Below the pieces are notes generated by a model. That model searched no databases and was not told where the DNA came from. It worked only from the letters and a program-made list of their open reading frames with translations. From Coxiellaceae bacterium (GTDB taxonomy: Bacteria > Pseudomonadota > Gammaproteobacteria > GCA-013414725): a stretch of 6,702 nucleotides of DNA. Below, piece after piece: positions 1 through 6,702 of this stretch; the stretch's first letter is position 1, and each line of letters starts with the position of its first letter. A program made the position numbers and the translations under genes. The DNA lies in NCBI GenBank assembly GCA_013414725.1, contig CP058706.1, positions 133,419 through 140,120 on the forward strand. The letters are read 5' to 3'.

Positions 1-123
1 GGGATCATTGAGTAATACATTAATAATCGGTAACACGAGACCTAATCCCATGCCATCAATAAAGATCACTAGCAATAATGGAAATGTTTTTAAAATAAAT
101 GACCAAGGAGATGAGGTTTGCAT
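1..123 (-). CDS. MFS transporter, N-terminal fragment (cut by window edge)
   Basis: This gene is open to the left edge and shows only its first 41 codons, beginning at the ATG at 123-121. The peptide starts MQTSSPWSFILKTFPLLLVI and continues with FIDGMGLGLVLPIINVLLND. It is a short polar N-terminus followed by a hydrophobic first transmembrane helix carrying an acidic residue and Gly-rich turns ending in LP. This is the typical start of a major facilitator superfamily drug or metabolite exporter of the TetA/Bcr-like type. An in-frame TAA lies eight codons upstream (codons TAA CGT CGG AAA TTC GCC ATG give the local context), so this ATG is the only plausible start. A weak GGAA ribosome binding site lies about 8 bases before it. 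A -10 box and a weaker -35 sit at 159-185, so the gene probably has its own promoter. The substrate cannot be told from this fragment. Confidence 0.72.
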   Translation of the reverse strand, partial: MQTSSPWSFILKTFPLLLVIFIDGMGLGLVLPIINVLLNDP

Positions 124-158
124 GGCGAATTTCCGACGTTATTTACTAAACAATTAAG

Positions 159-185
159 ATTATACTCATTACACTTAAAATGCAA
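159..185 (-). promoter_or_regulatory. Putative sigma-70 promoter of the MFS transporter gene
   Basis: On the minus strand a perfect TATAAT lies at 164-159. TTGCAT lies at 185-180, 15 bases upstream, or ATTGCA with a 16-base spacer. The spacer is shorter than the ideal 17. Transcription would start near position 152, leaving a leader of about 30 bases before the ATG at 123. Surrounding DNA is very AT-rich, so a chance match is possible. Its position just before a start codon is the main support. Confidence 0.45.
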
Positions 186-342
186 TTAAATCACTTTTAA
201 AAAATTATGTTGTCATTGTAACCTGAAACATCTTATAAATTTTGGTGGTGCATTACTATCAGCATTAGATCTAGAGTAGATTAAGCACAGTGGGCCCACC
301 TTGTTTTTTATCTATCCAAGCCATAACTAGCAGATATTAATT

Positions 343-3270
343 TCAATGCCGCCACACTCTATGGTTTTCCAATAATTTTTGCCAGAGGGCTTGTATGCCC
401 TCGCGATAAGAACGAAACTGATTATCGGGGACATGGGCTGGTTGATTTTGTAAATTTAAACGATGCACCATGGCACGATATGCCCGATAAGCATCACTTA
501 ACAAACGTATTTCGGCTACTGACAATAAACCCTCTGCCGCAAAACTTTCAACAATACGAATGACATCTGGATAGACCATAACTGCCGGATGTTGATTGGC
601 CCAACGAAGGACACCATATTGCGCAATAAATTCAATATCAGTAATGCCACCATAACCATGTTTTAAATCAAATAGACCGGTTGGTGGTAATTTAGTTGCA
701 TCACGCATACGTTGTCGCATTTCGCGAACCTCTTGCCGTAATTTTTCCGGGTTTCTAGGCATTGAAAGAATTTCTTCCCTTGCAACATCAAACCGTTGAA
801 TCAAATTTTTAGTGCCATTGATCATGCGCGCACGTACTAATGCTTGATGTTCCCAAGTCCAAGCATGTTTGCGTTGATAATCAATAAATGTATCCATGCT
901 AGTGACTAATAAACCCGACTCGCCTGAAGGACGCAAACGCGTATCAACTTCATATAATGTGCCAGAAGTGGTACGGGTTTCTAACATGTTAATCATGCGT
1001 TGTCCAAGCCGAATATAAAAAACATCCAACGGAATGGGATTTTCTCCAACCGTATATTGTTGCTCCGCTGATCCCGTTTTAAGCACATCATAAAGAAATA
1101 CTAAATCCAAATCAGAACCATAGCCTAATTCAATGCCCCCTAATTTGCCATAGGCAATGATTGCAAAATTATTTTCGTCATCTATATTAGGCGGTGGCCC
1201 GTGACGTTTCACTAAATGTAACCAGGCTAAACGTTGCGTATGGCGTAAAATTACCTCAGCAATATTTGTTAAATGATCACTCACTCGCATTAATGGTAAT
1301 ACACCGGTAACATCCATAGCAGCTACACGAAACAAATGGACTAGTTTAAAACGTCGTAAGCACTCCATTTGATGTTCCAGATCATCCTCAGGTAATACAG
1401 CTAAGGCTTGGGAAAGGGTGGTTTCCAATGTTGCCAAATTCAATGGCGCATACAAACGCGAAGATTCTAATAACTCACCTAATAACATCGGGTAACGTGC
1501 TAATTGATCAGTCAACCAAGGACTAATAGAACATAGCTCAACTAAATTGTTCAATGCCTTGGGATTTTCTAGGAGCAAAACCATATATGTGCTACGCCGC
1601 ATGATCGATTCCAATACCTCAATCAAACGCTTCAAAGTTATCAAAGGTTGTTCTGCTTTACCGATTAACATTAATAATTGTGGCATCAATAAATTCAAAC
1701 GTGCACGGCCCAGCTCACTTAAATTATGGAGGCGTCGACTTCCACGAAAATTATTGACAATTTTTAACGCGGCTTCACTATCACTAAATCCCATTTCTTG
1801 TAGTAATGTAAGCGCATTTTGTTCAGCACCTTGACCAAGCCATAACTCTTCGGTTTCATGTTGCAAACTGGGCGTGGTAGACAACGGCACTTCTAATTCA
1901 GGTTTGGCTACTAAGCGTTGAAAATGACGTTGGACATTAACACGATGTTTATTTAATTCGTTTTCAAACATTAACCAATCACTATATCCCATTGAGTAAG
2001 CTAAGCGGAATTTGTTGTAATCATCTTCAGGCAATTGATGGGTCTGACGATCACCTACTGCTTGTAAACGGTGTTCAACATTGCGTAAAAAAACATAAGC
2101 TGATAATAATTCCTTGACTGCTTCTTCTGGCAAAAATTTCATTTCGGCCAACATGTTCAAGATCGGAAAAATTCGCCTATCTTGCAATCGCGGTTCTTGA
2201 CCTCCACGAATTAATTGAAATGTTTGTGCAATGAATTCAATTTCACGGATGCCGCCTGGCCCCAACTTCACATGGCCTTGTAATTTTTTATTTTTAGTTT
2301 CTTGGATAATCATATTATGCATCTGGCGCAGCGATTCCAGAGCGCTATAATCCAAATAACGCCGATATATAAACGGCTTTAAAATATTCATTAACCGCGA
2401 AGCAGTAACACTATTTCCGCTTACTAATCTTGCTTTAATTAATGCGTAACGCTCCCAATCACGGCCTTGTTCTAAATAATAATTTTCCATAGCGTTAAAT
2501 GGCATGACTAACGGCCCAATCGCTCCCAATGGACGCAAACGCATATCGACTCGAAATACAAAACTTTCAGCCGTGACCATATTTAAAATGTGAATTAATT
2601 TTTGCCCTAAACGATGAAAGAACTCCTCATGAGTCACAGGATGAGCAACTCCTTGCGTTTCACCTGGACTAGGATAGCTAAAAATTAAATCTACATCAGA
2701 GGAAAGGTTTAACTCTTCACCTCCAAGTTTCCCAAGTCCTAAAACGATTAGATGTTGCGGAATTCCATTGTCAGGCATTGGTGTGCCTAACTGCTGACAT
2801 TGCCAAGCATCCAATATTTTTGCGGTCTGATCGATACAAGCGTCAGCCAAGGCCGACAATTCTCGGATCGTTACTAATAAATTGGCTTGCCCTGCCAAAT
2901 CACGCCAAATAATTCGTGTCATTTCACGCCGGCGAAAACGACGCAATACAACTCCCAATTCATCTTCTGTGCTAACAGTGAGCAATAGCGGAACTAATTT
3001 TTCAACATATTCGTCTATTGCATAATCACGTAAAATATCGCTGCTGATAAACAAGCCATTGAGCATCGCCGGATCGCGAATGCAATTTTCTGCCACAAAA
3101 TCACTTAATGCCCAGACCTTACACACATCCTGTTTAAATGTATCAGCCGTGGGAATTGCTTCCTGTAAGTCTTTGCAACTTGCAATATAGCTTCCCCAAT
3201 GCTGAGACACTCGTTCGCGAAAAACTTCCGGTATTGATTTGATAAGATTATTGAAATCATTACTTTGCAT
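343..3270 (-). CDS. glnE: Bifunctional glutamine synthetase adenylyltransferase / adenylyl-removing enzyme
   Basis: GlnE tunes nitrogen assimilation in the cytoplasm. It adds AMP to a tyrosine of glutamine synthetase, switching it off, and removes the AMP again, under control of PII (GlnB) and glutamine. The 975-residue product is close to the E. coli length of about 946 and is intact. It has two nucleotidyltransferase halves. The N-terminal adenylyl-removing half carries GLGKLGG (178-184), SSDVDLIF (190-197) with Asp192 and Asp194, and VDMRLRP (241-247). The C-terminal adenylylating half carries AYGKLGG (706-712), GSDLDLVF (718-725) with Asp720 and Asp722, and VDTRLRP (775-781). Each half is followed by a GlnD-type helical domain, with GPGGIREIEF at 337-346 and GYGGITDIEF at 872-881. 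The start is the ATG at 3270-3268, with an AAGGA site about 12 bases upstream. The gene is separated from queE by 197 bases and probably has its own promoter. A 7-base A-run at 2087-2093 inside it is intact and in frame. Confidence 0.97.
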   Translation of the reverse strand: MQSNDFNNLIKSIPEVFRERVSQHWGSYIASCKDLQEAIPTADTFKQDVCKVWALSDFVAENCIRDPAMLNGLFISSDILRDYAIDEYVEKLVPLLLTVSTEDELGVVLRRFRRREMTRIIWRDLAGQANLLVTIRELSALADACIDQTAKILDAWQCQQLGTPMPDNGIPQHLIVLGLGKLGGEELNLSSDVDLIFSYPSPGETQGVAHPVTHEEFFHRLGQKLIHILNMVTAESFVFRVDMRLRPLGAIGPLVMPFNAMENYYLEQGRDWERYALIKARLVSGNSVTASRLMNILKPFIYRRYLDYSALESLRQMHNMIIQETKNKKLQGHVKLGPGGIREIEFIAQTFQLIRGGQEPRLQDRRIFPILNMLAEMKFLPEEAVKELLSAYVFLRNVEHRLQAVGDRQTHQLPEDDYNKFRLAYSMGYSDWLMFENELNKHRVNVQRHFQRLVAKPELEVPLSTTPSLQHETEELWLGQGAEQNALTLLQEMGFSDSEAALKIVNNFRGSRRLHNLSELGRARLNLLMPQLLMLIGKAEQPLITLKRLIEVLESIMRRSTYMVLLLENPKALNNLVELCSISPWLTDQLARYPMLLGELLESSRLYAPLNLATLETTLSQALAVLPEDDLEHQMECLRRFKLVHLFRVAAMDVTGVLPLMRVSDHLTNIAEVILRHTQRLAWLHLVKRHGPPPNIDDENNFAIIAYGKLGGIELGYGSDLDLVFLYDVLKTGSAEQQYTVGENPIPLDVFYIRLGQRMINMLETRTTSGTLYEVDTRLRPSGESGLLVTSMDTFIDYQRKHAWTWEHQALVRARMINGTKNLIQRFDVAREEILSMPRNPEKLRQEVREMRQRMRDATKLPPTGLFDLKHGYGGITDIEFIAQYGVLRWANQHPAVMVYPDVIRIVESFAAEGLLSVAEIRLLSDAYRAYRAMVHRLNLQNQPAHVPDNQFRSYREGIQALWQKLLENHRVWRH

Positions 3271-3304
3271 GCTAAATAATAATCCTTATTACAAAGCCCT
3301 GTTA

Positions 3305-3310
3305 ATTATA
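3305..3310 (-). promoter_or_regulatory. Possible -10 box for glnE
   Basis: A perfect TATAAT on the minus strand lies about 35 bases before the glnE ATG, so the implied leader is about 28 bases. No good -35 hexamer is found 16 to 18 bases upstream (the best reads CTAGTA), and there is no extended -10 TG. The DNA here is AT-rich, so this is only a candidate. It is listed because the 197-base gap after queE suggests that glnE is transcribed separately. Confidence 0.28.
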
Positions 3311-3372
3311 ATATTCGAAGCTGCCAATACTAGCGCACATTATCTAAAACGTGGCAAAGCATTTTTTAAGTG

Positions 3373-3409
3373 CCATCTGATGGAGATCCTTGATTACGTT
3401 CAGGATGAC
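3373..3409. repeat. Palindromic repeat-like element between queE and glnE
   Basis: Two inverted repeats sit side by side. CCATC/GATGG, with a 1-base spacer, spans 3373-3383. ATCCT (3386-3390) and AGGAT (3402-3406) enclose an 11-base loop. Read on the minus strand, 3409-3385 runs GTCATCCTGAACG followed by TAATCAAGGATC. That resembles the GTCATCCTGA...AAGGATCT shape of small dispersed intergenic palindromes recalled from several bacterial genomes. The family assignment is from memory and only one copy is visible in the window. No T-tract follows on the minus strand, so it is not a classical intrinsic terminator for queE. Confidence 0.4.
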
Positions 3410-3467
3410 ACTAGGTTAACTTCGCATTTTGAGACAGCTTCTCGTATTTTCGAGTGTAGTTTAAGAC

Positions 3468-4104
3468 TTAGTGCCCTGGCTCATTGCCCCAAATATATTT
3501 ATGCAATTGTACTTGAAAACGAACCGGCAATTTATCCGCCAATATCCACTCTGCCAACTCTTTATTCGATACTTGGTCATGGCTCGGCGAAAATAATAAC
3601 TCACAGCGGTGCCATAAATTGTATTGCGTGATGATAGCTTTGGCCCAGTCAAAATCAGCGCGGTCACAAATGACAAATTTAATTTGATCACGCGATGTTA
3701 AATATTGCAGATTTTGCCAATGATTTTTATCTACTTCACCCGATCCCGGGGTTTTAATATCAATCACTTTACAAACTCGAGGATCAACTTTAGCGACATC
3801 AATTGCACCACTCGTTTCTAAAGAAACAGCATAATCGGCATCACATAGTTCTTTTAATAAATCGAGACAGCCAGGTTGAGCTAATGGTTCACCGCCAGTT
3901 ACTGTTACATATTTTGCTCCATAGGTAGCAACAGTCATTGTAATTTCAGCAAGACTCATTTTTTTGCCACCATGAAAAGCATAAGCTGTATCACAATACT
4001 GACAGCGTAAAGGACAACCTGTAAGACGGATAAAAACGGTGGGCAAACCAACGGTTGTGCTCTCACCTTGAAGAGAGAAAAATTTCTGTGATTCGCAATA
4101 TCAT
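3468..4104 (-). CDS. queE: 7-carboxy-7-deazaguanine synthase (radical SAM), frameshifted near its start
   Basis: QueE turns 6-carboxy-tetrahydropterin into 7-carboxy-7-deazaguanine, a ring-contraction step on the way to preQ0 and queuosine in tRNA. The main frame (3468-4046) shows the radical-SAM cluster motif Cx3Cx2C in GCPLRCQYCDT, then TGGEPLAQ, and the family-typical C-terminus VQLHKYIWG. Coding similarity continues upstream of 4046 as FSLQGESTTVGLPTVF. The expected beginning, MILRITEIF, is found from an ATG at 4104-4102 in another frame. The two join at a run of five T (minus strand; 4082-4078). Relatives have EIFxSLQGE, so two T appear to be missing. As written, translation from 4104 stops at a TGA (4065-4063) after 13 residues. 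With the two bases restored the protein is 212 residues, close to the Pseudomonas length, with Cys31, Cys35 and Cys38. The only start downstream of the lesion is a TTG at 4046, which would lose the conserved QGE segment. No clear ribosome binding site precedes 4104. Identity is certain; functional state is not. Confidence 0.9.
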
Positions 4105-4200
4105 GAGTTAAAACACAAATCTGGGTCAAGTCTATTACCAGTAAACGAGCTTTTTGGAAACTTTTGGCTTAATCAGATCGGTCAAAAGTGCCCATTCCAT

Positions 4201-4214
4201 CCACTGGCTAGTGG
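4201..4214. repeat. Short inverted repeat just after the cpoB stop
   Basis: CCACT and AGTGG form a perfect 5-base-pair stem with a 4-base loop, starting 4 bases after the cpoB stop codon in the direction of transcription. No T-tract follows on the minus strand, so it does not look like an intrinsic terminator. It could be an RNA-processing or 3'-end stabilising hairpin, or chance. Confidence 0.3.
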
Positions 4215-4218
4215 TTAA

Positions 4219-5100
4219 TTAGTTCTGCATGGTTTTCAGCCGCATAGTGGCCAATTGCGCTGCTGTAGTATTAGGATAAGTTTTTACAACCTGCTGCAAT
4301 TCTTGTTTTGCTTGTGAACGTTTTCCAGCAAGGTCGTGAATAAATGCGAGCTTTAACATAGCATCGGAGACTTTGGTATCTTTAGGATATTGATTGATGA
4401 CTACTTGAAATTGTGCAGCTGCTAAATCAGTCTTCTTTTGCATAAAATACACTTCACCAAGCCAATAATGAGCATTAGCAATATATTGTCCTTGGGGATA
4501 TTTTTTAGGTAGGCTTGTAATTTTTCTGCTGCTTCATCATATTTTTTGCGGTCAACGCAGTAATAGCATTTTGATATAAAGTCTGTTCATCACTGTTGAC
4601 TGCTGTCGCTGCCGTTGGTTTTGCGGCAGTGGCTGGTGTAGCAGAAGAAGCTTGGTTTTGTTTCAAGCGTTGATCTAAATCTTGATAATAATTTTTTGAG
4701 CATCGCTTAACATTTTTAAATCATGCGTCTGTACTTCTAATTGGCCTTGGAGTTGGGCCACTTGCTGTTGCAATTCTTCAATACGCGCTGGCGTATTCAT
4801 TTGCGTGATATTATTCATTTGCTGTTCGAGACGTGTTAAACGTTGTTCAGTAGTCAATGGCTGGGACGGTGTATTATCAACAGGTGTTGATGCGGCAGCC
4901 ATCACTGGTGTGCCTGAACTATCAGGCGCAATAGCAGGAGCAACCGATGCAGAAGTGGCAGGTGTTGGTGTCCAGCTGTTATTCACTGCCGTATTTGATT
5001 GACTTCCGTCGTTTAAATCAACTACGGGTGCTTCTGCCCAAGCAAAAATAGCCGTCATGACACTTAGTAATAGAACAGCGGAACGTAACACCTGCATCAT
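4219..5100 (-). pseudogene. cpoB: Tol-Pal cell division coordinator CpoB (YbgF), frame broken by three single-base losses
   Basis: CpoB is a periplasmic protein that links Tol-Pal to peptidoglycan synthesis at the septum. The first part (5100-4675) reads normally. It has a signal peptide with a hydrophobic core and probable cleavage after AWA (about residue 22), a Ser/Pro/Ala/Thr-rich linker, then a Gln-rich coiled coil with RLTRLEQQMNN and IEELQQQVAQLQGQLE, the trimerising region of this family. The last part (4500-4219) reads in the same frame and carries TPR repeats such as YIANAHYWLGEVYF, ending at the family-typical distance. Between them the frame moves three times, at A-runs on the coding strand: 4697-4692, 4547-4542 and 4506-4501. 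Adding one A to each gives a continuous 294-residue protein through YYQDLDQRLKQ, DEQTLYQNAITALTAK and YDEAAEKLQAYLKKYPQG. As written, translation ends at a TAG (4677-4675) after 141 residues. The start ATG lies 2 bases after the pal stop, with AAGAG 9 bases upstream. An ATG ATG pair makes the exact first codon uncertain. Confidence 0.9.
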
Positions 5101-5102
5101 AA

Positions 5103-5621
5103 TTAATAACTCTTATAAACTAAATCGACCCGACGATTTTTCGCATAAGCATCCTCATTATCACCTACCGCGACTGGTTTTTCTGCACCATAGCTGATAG
5201 TGATAATCTGCTTAGACGAAACCCCATATTGTTGTAATAAAGCTGCGACTGCTTTTGCACGCCGCCAACCTAAACCAATATTATATTCACGGCTACCGCG
5301 ATTATCGGTATTGCCTTCAACTTTGACGGTTGCACTCGGATGGGCCACCAGATATTTAGCTTGGGCTTGAATCGAAGCATAATCTTCTTGATGTACGGTA
5401 TCTCTATCGTAATCAAAATGATAAGTTTGGTTAGCAGGAGCACGGACGCTGGTACCAAAGTCTGTCTCACTACCCATGCCTTGACTGTAAGCACCACCTT
5501 CACCACCTACTGCATTGGTCACCGGCGCACCATTTTTATTTTTAGACATGCTGCTGCAACCCGCTAATGCAATAACACCGGCAGCAAAACAACTGAACAA
5601 TAGCGCTGATTTAACTTTCAT
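5103..5621 (-). CDS. pal: Peptidoglycan-associated outer-membrane lipoprotein Pal
   Basis: Pal is anchored in the outer membrane by its lipidated N-terminus. It binds the diaminopimelate of peptidoglycan non-covalently and also binds TolB. The 172-residue product begins MKVKSALL. It has a short hydrophobic signal and a lipobox LAGC with Cys22 as the lipidated residue. Ser follows at +2, consistent with outer-membrane sorting. A Gly/Asn/Ser-rich linker leads to the OmpA-like domain: YHFDYDRD (67-74), EGNTDNRGS (102-110), YNIGLGWRRAKAV (113-125), ISYGAEKPVAVG and KNRRVDLVY. By analogy with Haemophilus Pal (GNTDERG...RRA), Asp106 and Arg121 would contact peptidoglycan. The ATG at 5621 is preferred over the upstream ATGs at 5645 and 5639, because the GGGAGG site lies just before it and the signal peptide starts there. 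Pal lies 64 bases after tolB and 2 bases before cpoB, as expected for this operon. Confidence 0.96.
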   Translation of the reverse strand: MKVKSALLFSCFAAGVIALAGCSSMSKNKNGAPVTNAVGGEGGAYSQGMGSETDFGTSVRAPANQTYHFDYDRDTVHQEDYASIQAQAKYLVAHPSATVKVEGNTDNRGSREYNIGLGWRRAKAVAALLQQYGVSSKQIITISYGAEKPVAVGDNEDAYAKNRRVDLVYKSY

Positions 5622-5625
5622 ATAA

Positions 5626-5631
5626 CCTCCC
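5626..5631 (-). promoter_or_regulatory. Strong ribosome binding site that fixes the pal start
   Basis: GGGAGG on the minus strand lies 4 bases before the ATG at 5621. It rules out the in-frame ATGs at 5645 and 5639, which would add MIMIEGGY ahead of the lipoprotein signal peptide. The short spacing is within the workable range. Confidence 0.7.
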
Positions 5632-5646
5632 TCAATCATTATCAAT

Positions 5647-5676
5647 AAAAAACTTGAATCTAAACAGCCAAGTTTT
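5647..5676 (-). terminator. Inverted repeat with T-tract between tolB and pal
   Basis: On the minus strand AAAACTTG (5676-5669) pairs perfectly with CAAGTTTT (5656-5649) around a 12-base loop, and the T-run continues to 5647. The shape fits a weak, leaky intrinsic terminator or attenuator lying 9 bases after the tolB stop and upstream of the pal ribosome binding site. The stem holds only two G/C pairs among eight, so termination would be partial at best. It could adjust the amount of Pal relative to TolB. Confidence 0.35.
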
Positions 5677-5685
5677 CATTACCAC

Positions 5686-6702
5686 CTAACCTTGAAAAGG
5701 TGACCAAGCTGGTTCACGGACTTCACCTTCACGTGCAGGCAATCTTAACTTTACATTGCCATCCGTTGAAACCATGCCTAATACCGCCTGCCCTTGTTGT
5801 TGGTCTGCAAATACTACCATTTTTCCATTCGGGGCAACACTGGGCGATTGTGTATTGCCTGATCCCGTTAGTAAAGTCACACGTCCCGATGCTAAATCTT
5901 GGATCGCGATATTATAACCGCCATCTTGGGTCAACATAACAATACTTTTACCATCCGGTGTAAACGAAGCGCGTGCATTATAATTGCTATTATAGGTAAG
6001 ACGCTGAACTTGCTTGCTAGCCAAGTTGATTTGATAAATCTCTGGACCACCACCGCGATTGGAAGTAAACAATAATGATCTACCATCAGGCGCCCAATCC
6101 GGCTCCGTATCGATAGCATAACCATCAGTAATCTGCGTCAATTGGTTAGTGGCCAAATCGACTACATAAATTTTAGGATAGCCAGTCTGCGTCAATACGA
6201 GCGCTAATTTGTGATCATCCGGTGACCATGAAGGCGCACCGTTAATGCCCGGATATTTGGTGACCAATCGACGGCCACCTGTGGCAAGGTCTTGCACGTA
6301 AATCGCCGCCAATCCACCTTCAAACGATACATAGGCAATTGACCGACCATTATGCGACCAAGCTGGTGACATGATGGGTTGATCAGATCGCAATAAAGTC
6401 CGAGGGTTGTAACCATCAACATCAGACACTTCTAAAGAATAATGTGCAGGCTGGCCTGGAACGCGTTGCATTACGACATAAGCAATTTTAGTGGAGAAAA
6501 TACCTCGATCACCGGTCAATTGCTGATATACCAAATCACTGATGTGATGGGCCAAACGACGTAAATCCACAGATTTGACAGTAAATGATTCTTGCAACAG
6601 AGGTGGTTGTTGATTATTGGTCGCGTCCAATAATTGCATTTGAACTTGATATCGGCCATCAGACAAAGGAGTGACACTGCCGACTACTAAATTATTAATA
6701 TT
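5686..6702 (-). CDS. tolB: Tol-Pal system beta-propeller protein TolB (5' end outside window)
   Basis: TolB is the periplasmic partner that shuttles between TolA and Pal. The frame is open to the right edge, giving 338 residues ending WSPFQG before a TAG stop. Full-length TolB proteins have about 430 residues, so roughly the first 90, including the signal peptide, lie outside the window. Visible residues begin [13 protein letters not shown], the later part of the N-terminal D1 domain. A six-bladed propeller follows, with recurring blade motifs: [75 protein letters not shown] and the terminal EPAWSPF. The TTG at 6666 is internal to the gene and not its start. The sequence is unbroken and its blades are well preserved, in contrast to the neighbouring cpoB. 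Confidence 0.97.
   Translation of the reverse strand, partial: NINNLVVGSVTPLSDGRYQVQMQLLDATNNQQPPLLQESFTVKSVDLRRLAHHISDLVYQQLTGDRGIFSTKIAYVVMQRVPGQPAHYSLEVSDVDGYNPRTLLRSDQPIMSPAWSHNGRSIAYVSFEGGLAAIYVQDLATGGRRLVTKYPGINGAPSWSPDDHKLALVLTQTGYPKIYVVDLATNQLTQITDGYAIDTEPDWAPDGRSLLFTSNRGGGPEIYQINLASKQVQRLTYNSNYNARASFTPDGKSIVMLTQDGGYNIAIQDLASGRVTLLTGSGNTQSPSVAPNGKMVVFADQQQGQAVLGMVSTDGNVKLRLPAREGEVREPAWSPFQG

Noticed and set aside
290..299. Perfect 10-base palindrome GTGGGCCCAC downstream of glnE, near a T6 run at 304-309
   Set aside because: Taken as a hairpin it leaves only a 3-base-pair stem with a 4-base loop. The T-run lies on the wrong side for glnE transcripts, and no plus-strand gene ends here. 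A protein-binding site is possible but unsupported.
1547..1834. Plus-strand open frame inside glnE
   Set aside because: It lies wholly within the conserved glnE reading frame on the other strand and shows no family features.
3239..3631. Plus-strand open frame of 130 codons spanning the glnE start, the gap and the queE end
   Set aside because: It overlaps two well-identified minus-strand genes, has no recognisable domain and has no convincing ribosome binding site. It is a shadow frame.
4078..4082. Programmed +1 shift at TTT C in queE
   Set aside because: A +1 slip would give EIFSLQGE, one residue shorter than the EIFxSLQGE spacing seen across QueE proteins, so a two-base loss from the T-run explains the sequence better.
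4096..4128. TTGACC followed by CATGAT as a possible queE promoter
   Set aside because: The -10 would overlap the queE start codon at 4104, so the transcript would begin inside the gene. The hexamer match is also poor.
4105..4218. A tRNA gene between cpoB and queE
   Set aside because: No T-loop TTCGAAT-like box, acceptor stem or CCA end was found in the gap on either strand.
5340..5567. Plus-strand open frame inside pal (and similar shadow frames within tolB)
   Set aside because: They lie entirely inside strongly conserved minus-strand genes and their translations resemble no family.

Overview
The window is an ordinary chromosomal stretch of an AT-rich gammaproteobacterium. All genes lie on the minus strand, so the map reads from right to left. 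The tolB-pal-cpoB(ybgF)-queE order is the conserved gammaproteobacterial tol-pal arrangement. The protein sequences (QueE with its TVFIRLTGCPLRCQYCDTAY segment, TolB ending in [12 protein letters not shown]) look like those of Pseudomonas, Legionella and Coxiella relatives. AT-rich codon use, a possible dispersed repeat and homopolymer-linked gene damage would suit a host-associated Legionellales-type bacterium. That placement is inference; nothing here fixes the genus.

Layout from right to left: the C-terminal three quarters or so of tolB (cut by the window end); a 64-base gap with an inverted repeat and T-tract; pal, an outer-membrane lipoprotein; cpoB, starting 2 bases after the pal stop; a 114-base gap with two small hairpins; queE for queuosine precursor synthesis; a 197-base gap holding a repeat-like palindrome and a possible glnE promoter; glnE, intact, for glutamine synthetase adenylylation and deadenylylation; a 219-base gap with a recognisable -10 box; and the first 41 codons of an MFS transporter, cut by the left window end. 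No gene-free stretch exceeds 300 bases. No tRNA, rRNA, CRISPR array or complete mobile element was seen.

TolB, Pal and CpoB belong to the Tol-Pal envelope machine, which holds the outer membrane to peptidoglycan and drives its constriction at division. QueE and GlnE are unrelated housekeeping functions.

The main surprise is a cluster of reading-frame lesions. cpoB has lost one A from each of three A-runs, and the three losses together return to the original frame, leaving about 64 middle codons out of frame. queE has a similar lesion in a T-run ten codons from its start. All four lie within about 620 bases and all are A/T homopolymer contractions. Homopolymer sequencing error, recent gene decay, or genuine polymerase or ribosome slippage are all possible, and the sequence alone does not decide. 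No novel system was found.
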